Below, piece by piece: positions 56,575 through 64,000 of a stretch of 64,000 nucleotides of DNA (position 1 is the stretch's first letter; each line of letters starts with the position of its first letter). The stretch is from assembly GCF_002949795.1 (NCBI RefSeq), contig NZ_CP026692.1, positions 5,936,545 through 6,000,544 on the forward strand, read 5' to 3'. The notes beneath the pieces were generated by a model that worked only from the letters and a program-made list of their open reading frames with translations, ran no database searches and was not told the origin of the DNA. Source of the stretch: Nostoc sp. 'Lobaria pulmonaria (5183) cyanobiont'. Lineage in GTDB: Bacteria > Cyanobacteriota > Cyanobacteriia > Cyanobacteriales > Nostocaceae. Made by a program: the position numbers and the translations under genes.

Positions 56575-58344
56575 ATGCAATTAAGAGATTCTCTGCGCCG
56601 GACAAAAATTGTCGCTACTATTGGCCCCGCCACTAGCAGTCCTGAAATGCTCAAGGCGATTATTGAAGCGGGAGCCACGACGCTGCGGCTAAACTTCTCC
56701 CACGGAACTCATGCCGACCATCAGCGTAGTATTCGCTTAATTCGGCAAACCGCTTTTGAACTAAATCAGCCAGTGGCTATTCTCCAAGACTTGCAGGGCC
56801 CAAAAATTCGCTTGGGGAAGTTTGACAACGGATCTATAGTTTTGGCAAAAGGCGATCGCTTCACCTTGACAAATCGTCCGGTGATCGGTACGCAAGAAAT
56901 TAGCTGTGTCACCTACGATTATTTAGCCGAGGAAGTCCCAGTTGGGGCAAAAATCCTCCTTGATGATGGACGAGTAGAAATGCTGGTGGAGGAAATTAAC
57001 CGGGACAAAGGTGATTTGCATTGTCGCATCACCGTGCCTGGTAAACTTTCTAACAACAAAGGCGTAAACTTTCCCGGTGTTTACCTGTCAATTAAAGCAA
57101 TGACCGACAAAGACCGAGAGGATCTGATGTTTGGTCTAGATCAGGGTGTAGATTGGGTGGCACTTTCCTTTGTCCGCAATCCCCAGGACATGATTGAAAT
57201 TAAAGAACTAATTTCCAGTACAGGCAAGCAAGTGCCAGTGGTTGCCAAAATTGAAAAGCACGAGGCCATTGAACAAATGGAAGCAGTTCTGGCTTTGTGT
57301 GATGGGGTGATGGTTGCTAGAGGCGATTTAGGGGTGGAATTGCCAGCGGAAGATGTTCCCGTACTCCAAAAGCGGCTAATTGCGACAGCAAATCGCTTGG
57401 GAATTCCGATCATCACCGCTACTCAGATGTTAGACAGCATGGTGAGCAATCCCCGTCCCACTCGCGCTGAAGTGTCGGATGTGGCAAACGCGATTTTAGA
57501 TGGCACGGACGCGGTGATGCTCTCCAACGAAACCGCCGTGGGTAGCTTCCCTGTAGAAGCAGTGGCGACGATGGCGCGAATTGCCGAACGTATGGAGCAA
57601 GAAGAAGCCCAACACTTAAACTTACGTTCTGTGAGAGATGCCCGCCGCTCCATTCCCAATGCGATTAGTCAAGCTGTTGGTCAAATTGCCGAACAACTAG
57701 GTGCAGCGGCAATTATGACCCTAACCCAAACAGGGGCAACAGCTCGCAATGTCTCTAAGTTTCGTCCTCACACACCGATTTTGGCAGTGACACCCCATGT
57801 AAATGTAGCGCGGCAGCTACAGATGGTGTGGGGAGTCAAACCGCTGTTGGTGCTAGGATTACCTTCCACTGGTCAGACATTTCAAGCTGCAATTAACGTG
57901 GCTCAGGAACTTCAGTTACTGTCCCAGGGAGATTTAGTAGTGATGACTGCTGGCACACTCCAGGGGATTTCTGGCTCTACAGATTTGATTAAGGTAGAGG
58001 TGGTAACGGCAGTACTAGGTCACGGAATTGGACTGGGACAAGGTTCAGTGAGTGGTCGCGCACGGGTAGCTAGTACTGGTATGGATGTGAGTAACTTTAA
58101 TCCCGGAGACATATTGGTTGCACCCCGCACTAGTGCCGATTTTGTGGAGGCAATTCGGAAATCTGCCGGGATTATTACTGAAGAAGAAAGTCTCACAAGT
58201 CACGCAGCAGTGATTGGCTTACGTCTCGGTGTACCAGTGATTGTGGGCGTGAAACAGGCAACGCAGGTGATTCGAGATGGGGCGATTATAACGCTGGATC
58301 TGCAACGGGGTTTGATTTACTCTGGGGCGGTGAGAACCACTTAG
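56575..58344 (+). CDS. pyk: pyruvate kinase
   Basis: A 589-aa glycolytic enzyme making pyruvate and ATP from PEP and ADP. TKIVATIGPATSSPEML, LRLNFSHGTHADH, QDLQGPKIRLG, the signature VVAKIEKHEAI and ITATQMLDSMVSNPRPTRAE are present. The last about 100 residues (from GSVSGRARVAST) form a PEP-mobilizing-type domain as in the longer cyanobacterial form. All catalytic residues seem in place. Start ATG 56575. Confidence 0.97.
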   Translation: MQLRDSLRRTKIVATIGPATSSPEMLKAIIEAGATTLRLNFSHGTHADHQRSIRLIRQTAFELNQPVAILQDLQGPKIRLGKFDNGSIVLAKGDRFTLTNRPVIGTQEISCVTYDYLAEEVPVGAKILLDDGRVEMLVEEINRDKGDLHCRITVPGKLSNNKGVNFPGVYLSIKAMTDKDREDLMFGLDQGVDWVALSFVRNPQDMIEIKELISSTGKQVPVVAKIEKHEAIEQMEAVLALCDGVMVARGDLGVELPAEDVPVLQKRLIATANRLGIPIITATQMLDSMVSNPRPTRAEVSDVANAILDGTDAVMLSNETAVGSFPVEAVATMARIAERMEQEEAQHLNLRSVRDARRSIPNAISQAVGQIAEQLGAAAIMTLTQTGATARNVSKFRPHTPILAVTPHVNVARQLQMVWGVKPLLVLGLPSTGQTFQAAINVAQELQLLSQGDLVVMTAGTLQGISGSTDLIKVEVVTAVLGHGIGLGQGSVSGRARVASTGMDVSNFNPGDILVAPRTSADFVEAIRKSAGIITEEESLTSHAAVIGLRLGVPVIVGVKQATQVIRDGAIITLDLQRGLIYSGAVRTT

Positions 58345-58443
58345 GGGTGGGGAGCAGGGAGCAGGGAGCAAGGGAGAAGCGCTTTCCCCTTTGCCCCCCG
58401 CACCCCGTTCCTGTGCCTCTTTTAAATGCCCCATGCCCGTTTA

Positions 58444-60225
58444 TTAAACAGTTGCGATCGCATCTCCTAGCCATCCAGCAAAGTTTTGCTGCTGTGTGGA
58501 GTTAGGATGCTCAACAGGCTTTACCTGATACCGAGTCGGATGTGGGAATGTGAGAGTGATGGAATAGGTACGGAGTTCGTCTTGGTGGAAAACTGCGACT
58601 TGAATGCTATCGTTTGGTTGGTAATCTTTCAGGCGATCGCTTAAGCCACCCGCCGTTACCTTAATCCCATCAATTGCTAACAACTCATCACCTGCATCAA
58701 TTCCCCTTACTTGTGCAGGTGAACCAGTCTCCACAAACTTAACCATCTCCCGCCCATTTTCGGTATTTATTCTCACGCCTAGGTAAGGTTCTTCTTGCTG
58801 TTCGGCTACCAACTGCAAGCCAAAGGGTTCTAAATACTGATTGAAAGGCAAATCATCAGTACTATCAATGTAGCGTTTAAAGAAATCAGTCAAATCAATT
58901 CCGGCGACAGATTCGATAACTTCCTGTAACTGTTCTGGGGTATAGCCAATTTCAGCTTTTCCAAATTGCTGCCACATTTTTAGCATCACGTCATCGAGGG
59001 AGCGCTGATTGTGGTGAGTAGAGCGAATCAGCAAATCCAGCAACAACGATACCATTTCTCCTTTTAAATAGTAGGAAATTTGGGAATTACCGCTATTGGC
59101 ATCCGGGCGATAGAGTTTTATCCAGGCATCAAAACTCGACTCGGAAACGGGTTGTACCTTGCGCCCCGGTGTGATTTCATATCTGGTAATTTCCTTGCCT
59201 AAATTATTCAAATACGACTTAACATCATAAATTCCCGCCCGCAAAGGAATTAACAAGTCATAGTAACTAGTAGTGCCCTCACAAAACCACAATGATGGTG
59301 TGTAGTTTTCTTGGTCGTAATCAAAAACCTCTAATGCTTTTGGGCGAATTCGCTTAACATTCCACAAGTGAAAGAACTCGTGTGCAACTAATTGAAGAAA
59401 GCGATGGTACTTTTCCTGAGCGCGAAATCCAAAACGTTGGTAAATTAACGAGCAAGAGTCTTTATGCTCCAAACCACCAAAAGCTTGGCTAAATAAATGT
59501 AGCAGAAACACATATCGTTCATAAGGCAAACCGCCGAACATCTGCGCTTCTACCTGAATAATTTTTTGGATATCAGCAATCAGCTGCTGAACTTGGTAAT
59601 TACCTTGCCCCCAGATTGCCAATTCATGGGGTTTTCCTAATACCTCAAATTTATACAATTGGTGGCTACCAATCTCAAAGGGAGTATCAACCAGAGTATC
59701 AAAATCGCTAGCTAAGAAAGTATTCGTTTCTTCACCAATGGGTGGTAAGGCAGTAGTTACCTGCCATTCCGGCTGTGGTGGTACGATGGTGACGCGAATG
59801 GGTTGCTTATCCCAGCCAGGTATTCTCAAAAATAGTGCCGCACCATTGAAATAACCGTGGGTAGCATCTAAGTGATTTGTCCGTACCGATAGCTCATTTG
59901 CAAAAATGCGGTAACGTACAGTTAATTCTGAAATACCTATCTTGTTTACCTGCCAATGATTTTTACTGATTTTTTGGCAAGGCAAAGGCTTATCCCCAGC
60001 AAAAGCCGCAAAATCTTGTAAATTCTTGGCGTATTCCCGGACTAAATAGGAACCTGGTGTCCAAACGGGCAATTTTAAATCGAGAATCGGTGAGGGATAA
60101 TCCACAAGGCGTAAAGTCACTTCAAACAGATGGGTTTCTGGTTGGGACATTGCCACTAGGTAATGAATCGTTGGCTCGGTTTCTTGGAGGTAGGTGTTGG
60201 GACGAGTTGCTGTTGCTTCAGTCAT
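58444..60225 (-). CDS. M61-family metallopeptidase with PDZ domain
   Basis: A 593-aa protein from ATG 60225 (MTEATATRPN); an upstream Met adds eight residues. The zinc motif is LVAHEFFHLWNVKRIRP with the second ligand in WFCEGTTSYYDLL. A C-terminal PDZ domain (SPAQVRGIDAGDELLAIDGI) binds peptide ends. M61 peptidases (glycyl aminopeptidase type) are cytoplasmic; the cyanobacterial substrates are unknown. Normal length. Confidence 0.92.
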   Translation of the reverse strand: MTEATATRPNTYLQETEPTIHYLVAMSQPETHLFEVTLRLVDYPSPILDLKLPVWTPGSYLVREYAKNLQDFAAFAGDKPLPCQKISKNHWQVNKIGISELTVRYRIFANELSVRTNHLDATHGYFNGAALFLRIPGWDKQPIRVTIVPPQPEWQVTTALPPIGEETNTFLASDFDTLVDTPFEIGSHQLYKFEVLGKPHELAIWGQGNYQVQQLIADIQKIIQVEAQMFGGLPYERYVFLLHLFSQAFGGLEHKDSCSLIYQRFGFRAQEKYHRFLQLVAHEFFHLWNVKRIRPKALEVFDYDQENYTPSLWFCEGTTSYYDLLIPLRAGIYDVKSYLNNLGKEITRYEITPGRKVQPVSESSFDAWIKLYRPDANSGNSQISYYLKGEMVSLLLDLLIRSTHHNQRSLDDVMLKMWQQFGKAEIGYTPEQLQEVIESVAGIDLTDFFKRYIDSTDDLPFNQYLEPFGLQLVAEQQEEPYLGVRINTENGREMVKFVETGSPAQVRGIDAGDELLAIDGIKVTAGGLSDRLKDYQPNDSIQVAVFHQDELRTYSITLTFPHPTRYQVKPVEHPNSTQQQNFAGWLGDAIATV

Positions 60226-60392
60226 CTTGCGTGCTGAGTTAATAATCAATGGGTAATTTTCCCATCATGACAAATTTGCTTTTCACATCGCACACAAACC
60301 GTCTTTCGTTCATCATCATCCAAAATCTCTGGCGTTAAACTTACCAAGAAGCAAGCTACGCGAAGCATCTCGAAGAGAATCGGATAAAAAAA

Positions 60393-61076
60393 TCACACTT
60401 TGCCAGCCAAGTTCATCAACTGTTTGAAGTTCACAAGATAAGTGATGTTGTTGGCGCTATCAATTTTTATCCACCCTTTTTCATGTAGTTTTTCCATGAT
60501 TTTGGTGGTTTCTTCAACGCCGATTTCTGTCACCTCTGCTAAATCTTTAAAGGGAATGTTAAAAATTTCTCTTCCTAAGTCTGATTCCTGACCATAGCTT
60601 TCACCCAAAGTCACTAGGGTATGGGCGAGTTTGACCGCTGGTGGTGAAGACCGCATTTGTAAGCGCAGGTTAATTTGTCGCAATCGCCGCACCATCAGTT
60701 GCAACATTCGGTGATGTAACTGTGGGTCTTTAAACAATATTTGAATAAACCGCTCTCTGGAGATACTAAGCAATTTCACCGGTGAAAGGGCAATGACATC
60801 AGTTGAGCGTGGAGATTCATCCAAAATTGCCATTTCTCCAAAAAAATCGCCACGCCCAAAAATTGCCAGAGCTACTGAATCTTCCCCGACGGTACGCCGG
60901 ACTTTGACCCAACCAGAAACCACGAAGTAAACGGCGTTACCCCAGGCATCTTCCATCACAACGGCTCGCCCAGATGGGTATTCATGTTCAATTGCAACGT
61001 TGAGTAGCCATTCCAATGTCTGTGGATTGGCTGTACTCATTAAGGGGAAAAGTTCACTAAAAACCTCAGTTAGCAT
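60393..61076 (-). CDS. Crp/Fnr-family transcriptional regulator
   Basis: A 227-aa regulator. Residues about 10-130 are a cyclic-nucleotide-binding-type domain (FFGEMAILDESPRSTDVIAL), followed by a helical dimer region and a helix-turn-helix of the Crp type (IPFKDLAEVTEIGVEETTKI). No Fe-S cysteines at the N-terminus, so it is not Fnr-like. The Arg expected for cAMP binding is present in PRSTDV. Its targets are unknown; it lies between the M61 gene and patU on the same strand. Confidence 0.9.
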   Translation of the reverse strand: MLTEVFSELFPLMSTANPQTLEWLLNVAIEHEYPSGRAVVMEDAWGNAVYFVVSGWVKVRRTVGEDSVALAIFGRGDFFGEMAILDESPRSTDVIALSPVKLLSISRERFIQILFKDPQLHHRMLQLMVRRLRQINLRLQMRSSPPAVKLAHTLVTLGESYGQESDLGREIFNIPFKDLAEVTEIGVEETTKIMEKLHEKGWIKIDSANNITYLVNFKQLMNLAGKV

Positions 61077-61265
61077 GAAATATTTGCAACAATAGGATTC
61101 AATAGCGGGAAACTAACTTTGCTACTATTAAGTTTGTTTAAACCGTAATCTTACTCAGAATACGATCGCAAAATTTGTATTTATTTAGAGATGAATCTCT
61201 AAACTTTATCAGTCTAGGATTCCATTACAACATAACAATTATGTATGCGAACGAAATCAGCGTTT

Positions 61266-62531
61266 TCACTTACTGACGGATGATTTACTCTTTGTTGATA
61301 GATTGCTATCTAGTGCTAGTATTTTGATCTGTTGGTCTAAATTTTTCACTAATTGATTCAGGGCAACTAAAGCCTCTAATTGCTGAGAATCAAGGCTAGG
61401 ATTCAATAAAAGTCGTTCTTGTAGTTCATGTAACTTGATGCTTAGTTGCTGAGAAATTCCTAAAGCATCGCGGCCTAGACGCGTCAATTGTTGTTGTTGA
61501 TAGAATTTTAATGCTGCTCCCCGCAATACTTGGAGTGTTGCCTCTTCGCCGTAGATTCCCGGCATGACTCGCAAGCGTAATAATAAGCGATTTTTTTGAT
61601 ATACGTATTCCTTTTCTACCTGTTTTGGTTCTGCAACCGTGATTATAGGCAGGGAAGCAAACCGCTTTAATTCATTCAGTACTCCTTGGAAAACTGAGAG
61701 CGGCAGTTTGTCTAATACAGACTGCAAAACTCCATTGTCACTCCACAGGATTCTACCTTCAGAAGCTTGTCTTTCTAAGTACAGACGACCAATTCCCCCA
61801 GCCAAGATTCGCCTTAGTAATTCTTCTAGTATTTTTTTTGTTGGCAGTGTTTTTAGTAACTCCATCGAACTCAGTAGTTCGGAAGCTTGTGTGGGCAAAA
61901 TAGGTAAATTGTTTGATGATGTGGCTTCAGAATTCTCTTCCTGTTGAGTTCTGAAAATAGGGGTCAAGAACGTCGTAGTTTGAGATGATTGGTCTAGCTC
62001 TGGGATCGGAGGCAAGTCTACCTGCTGTCTAGAATTTTGACGCTTTTGTGTCTGAAATACCATCAAGATAGGCTGTTGATTTGATTCTGAGTCGGCATCT
62101 AGGGAAGGACTAGGTGTGTCAGCAATCGTAGCTGGGCTATTTGTTGGGGGAGAGTCCACTGTTGCCTGATGCACTTTTGCATCTAGCTGAGATGTATTCT
62201 TATGGTTGAGGTAGGCTGATAGTATTCTGCGGTGGGCATCGGCTGCGATCGCCTCAATCACCATTGTGCAATTGATAGAAGACAAAATGCGACCAACATA
62301 ATCTAGGGCTTCGTTGTCTTGTGGATGAACCATACCTAGCAAGAGGTTTTTGTCTTTTAATCCAAAGGGCAAAATCTGGTGGTAGAGGCAAGCTTCAAAG
62401 GATAAAAGATTATCAATCAGGTAGAATATTTGTTCGCGATCGCCTCCTTCTTCCCACCTACTTTGAGGGGTAGTTAGCATTTGCTGTCCATTTGCTGCGG
62501 TATCATTTAGTTCGCCCTTTGAAGACAACAT
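61266..62531 (-). CDS. patU: PatU-like heterocyst patterning protein
   Basis: A 421-aa protein. Residues about 30-110 resemble the N-terminal domain of type II/IV secretion ATPases (YLIDNLLSFEACLYHQILPF, GMVHPQDNEALDYVGRIL), then a low-complexity Ser/Thr/Pro/Gln linker, and from about 220 a second domain (LLRRILAGGIGRLYLERQAS) with a helical tail. No Walker motifs, so it is not an ATPase. In Anabaena the genes after hetZ are patU5 and patU3; in related strains one patU takes both parts. The position directly downstream of hetZ supports the name. PatU proteins affect heterocyst pattern through HetZ. Confidence 0.7.
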   Translation of the reverse strand: MLSSKGELNDTAANGQQMLTTPQSRWEEGGDREQIFYLIDNLLSFEACLYHQILPFGLKDKNLLLGMVHPQDNEALDYVGRILSSINCTMVIEAIAADAHRRILSAYLNHKNTSQLDAKVHQATVDSPPTNSPATIADTPSPSLDADSESNQQPILMVFQTQKRQNSRQQVDLPPIPELDQSSQTTTFLTPIFRTQQEENSEATSSNNLPILPTQASELLSSMELLKTLPTKKILEELLRRILAGGIGRLYLERQASEGRILWSDNGVLQSVLDKLPLSVFQGVLNELKRFASLPIITVAEPKQVEKEYVYQKNRLLLRLRVMPGIYGEEATLQVLRGAALKFYQQQQLTRLGRDALGISQQLSIKLHELQERLLLNPSLDSQQLEALVALNQLVKNLDQQIKILALDSNLSTKSKSSVSK

Positions 62532-62816
62532 AGATTTGATTCGTTGGTGTTTACTTATATTTTGCCTCTAATTCAATAGGTAGTTAATAAAGATACTTTG
62601 TTATATTATATAAATTTCAATTATATATACTTAAGTAATTGTAAGTAGAAGATGAATTTTAGATTATGGACTGGGATAATACTGAGGATTGGGAAAAAGA
62701 GTGCTGTACATGGATAGCGGGGCGTTGAGCTAGTGCTGAGTTTTGTTTATCTCCTTGTCTCTCATTTTTCTGCCTTCTCTGCTCCCCACTCCCCCATGCT
62801 CCATTTCCACTACAGG
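62532..62816. other. hetZ-patU spacer
   Basis: A 285-bp gap with AT-rich sequence and a CCACTCCCCCATGCTCC-type repeat. A 68-aa minus-strand frame at 62659-62865 is mostly repeat translation. In Anabaena this spacer would hold patU5; I see no such gene. Confidence 0.45.
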
Positions 62817-63995
62817 CTACTCCTGAGTTCTTAAAACTTGGGCTGCAAGATAGACTTTCGTCCATTCGCCTAGCACTTGATGGGTTTTGAGTTTTAACTG
62901 CTGGGCTATGGCTTCTATTGAATTACCCGCTCTCCGCAAATCTAGAATTTGTCGTCCTAGAGGAGTCAATTTTTCATCAAGTTGCTGCCATTGGTTTTGG
63001 GTTAATCCCAAGTTATGTTCTTGCAAGGAAATTGAGAGCCAGTTGTCTACGAGTTCTGGATTACCTTTGAGGGCAAAAACACGTACAGCATGGTAACTAA
63101 TTTTTTCTCGCAGACGGTAAATTTCTTTAGTCGGCTTATTCAGTTTTTTGGCGATCTCTTCTTGGGACTTACCTTGCAGATACAGTCGTAGCCATTCCAC
63201 TGCTTCTATACCGAGATTTTCTTGTAAATAATTTTCAAATTCTTTTTGTACTGACTGGCGCAGCCCTTGTTGTTCCTCTAGTTGTTGTGCTTCTTGATAT
63301 TCTGCGATCGCCTGACTATCAACTAAGTTAACTCGATTGTCACTGTCCTCTGTGAGAACTTCTTCTGACACTAGTCTAACCAAGTCACGGCCGGGTACTT
63401 GGGTTAAACCACCGCGCTGAGTGCGACGCAAATAATTCACAAATCGGTAAGCTAATAGGGGTTGATTCCGTACTGGCCGCAGACAATATTCTTCTACACT
63501 GGCAAATAATAGAGCATCCCCCAATCGTCTATCGGTTGTATATTTGGCAATATCAACCATTTGTTGTTGCATCTGACTGTCGCTTTGGAGTAACTCTTGG
63601 AGTACTTCTTGTAATACATCCATTACACTACGCTGGCGATCGCGGCTGAGGGAAACCCAAGTCTGAATCTTATTCCGTAAAGTTACTAAACTCCCCAATC
63701 GGGTTATCAAGTTGCGATATGCACGTTCTCGCCCCAATCCCAAGTAGCGTTGACGTAAAATCCTCCAGCGATATTCCATCGCTTGCTTGGCGATCTCGAA
63801 TTCTTTAGGATTAAACAGATCGAACCGTTTTGAGTCAGATCCCAACAGCCAGAGAATAATGCTTTGCCTCGCGGCTTCATTTTGGTCTGGACATTCCACA
63901 GCCAAGCGCTTTTGCCAATCTAGAGCCAGTTTTTCCACATCCGTTGTCATAGTGAGATTGCATTCCTCGAAACTCAATTTTGAAGTTTGCATCAC
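62817..63995 (-). CDS. hetZ: HetZ heterocyst differentiation protein
   Basis: A 392-aa or slightly shorter protein. Its pattern (LALDWQKRLAVECPDQNEAA, RQRYLGLGRERAYRNLITRL, a sigma-like helix-turn-helix KSQEEIAKKLNKPTKEIYRL and a second one, GNSIEAIAQQLKLKTHQV) fits HetZ, a regulator directly under HetR that is needed early in heterocyst development and helps switch on hetP. The start is uncertain: GTG 63995, ATG 63992 or ATG 63950 (MTTDVEKL), and the frame is open to the window edge, so upstream sequence is needed. Confidence 0.82.
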   Translation of the reverse strand: MMQTSKLSFEECNLTMTTDVEKLALDWQKRLAVECPDQNEAARQSIILWLLGSDSKRFDLFNPKEFEIAKQAMEYRWRILRQRYLGLGRERAYRNLITRLGSLVTLRNKIQTWVSLSRDRQRSVMDVLQEVLQELLQSDSQMQQQMVDIAKYTTDRRLGDALLFASVEEYCLRPVRNQPLLAYRFVNYLRRTQRGGLTQVPGRDLVRLVSEEVLTEDSDNRVNLVDSQAIAEYQEAQQLEEQQGLRQSVQKEFENYLQENLGIEAVEWLRLYLQGKSQEEIAKKLNKPTKEIYRLREKISYHAVRVFALKGNPELVDNWLSISLQEHNLGLTQNQWQQLDEKLTPLGRQILDLRRAGNSIEAIAQQLKLKTHQVLGEWTKVYLAAQVLRTQE

Positions 63996-64000
63996 AACCC

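Noticed and set aside
62659-62865. patU5-like gene between patU and hetZ
   Set aside because: The frame overlaps the hetZ end and is mostly repeat translation.

Overview
The window looks like chromosomal DNA of a filamentous, heterocyst-forming cyanobacterium close to Nostoc. Evidence: many HIP1 octamers (GCGATCGC); Nostoc-style intergenic short repeats (runs such as CATTAGTCATTAGTC or GGGGAGCAGGGG); carotenoid genes (crtQ, crtR); and heterocyst genes at both ends, a hetP-family gene near the left edge and a hetZ-patU pair at the right edge. I see no tRNA, rRNA, CRISPR array or intact transposase. All identifications come from reading the sequence and from recalled family features; no database was searched.

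0-9 kb: hetP-family gene with an interrupted C-terminus, rpe, a secreted S8-type protease, a serpin lipoprotein, a 5'-truncated hypothetical gene next to a 183-bp MITE, and ribD. 9-15 kb is visibly decaying: a flavin monooxygenase with its middle deleted, a frameshifted LysR regulator, a DsbA/FrnE-like gene lacking its C-terminus, and a nine-unit 21-bp minisatellite, beside an intact Ser/Thr kinase and an acidic TerB-like protein. 15-31 kb is mostly housekeeping or conserved cyanobacterial genes: GH13 amylase with a starch-binding domain, DUF29, CPBP protease, TM2 protein, a copper-type P-ATPase whose coding frame carries three low-complexity inserts resembling intergenic repeats, an FHA protein, a sugar epimerase, TPR, IscA-like and DUF6930 proteins. 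31.3-33.0 kb is AT-rich with no convincing gene, followed by a 59-aa ribbon-helix-helix protein.

33-45 kb: zeta-carotene desaturase plus an SRPBCC protein, two small orphan genes, a 2Fe-2S ferredoxin, cobyric acid synthase, Npun_F0494-type protein, PrxQ, an ABC-2 exporter pair, a choice-of-anchor-A PEP-CTERM protein and an Orn/Lys/Arg decarboxylase-family enzyme.

45-51 kb holds the most unusual locus. A three-gene minus-strand operon encodes (i) a Trypco1/CU044_2847-like protein, (ii) a trypsin-like protease fused to a P-loop ATPase, and (iii) a 1006-aa multi-spanning membrane protein ending in a related ATPase. Roughly 122 residues of the membrane region of (iii) are encoded by a 12-bp minisatellite of about 30 units (Val-Ala-x-x). 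A second 21-bp minisatellite lies just beyond the end of the operon. This fits the class of NTPase-protease biological conflict systems; the expandable membrane array is a feature I do not know to be described.

51-64 kb: a VanX-type dipeptidase, two tandem TspO/MBR paralogues, a DUF433 antitoxin with a truncated toxin and a duplicated fragment beside a MITE, a papain-fold toxin with a likely immunity partner, crtR, pyruvate kinase, an M61 peptidase, a Crp-family regulator, and patU-hetZ.
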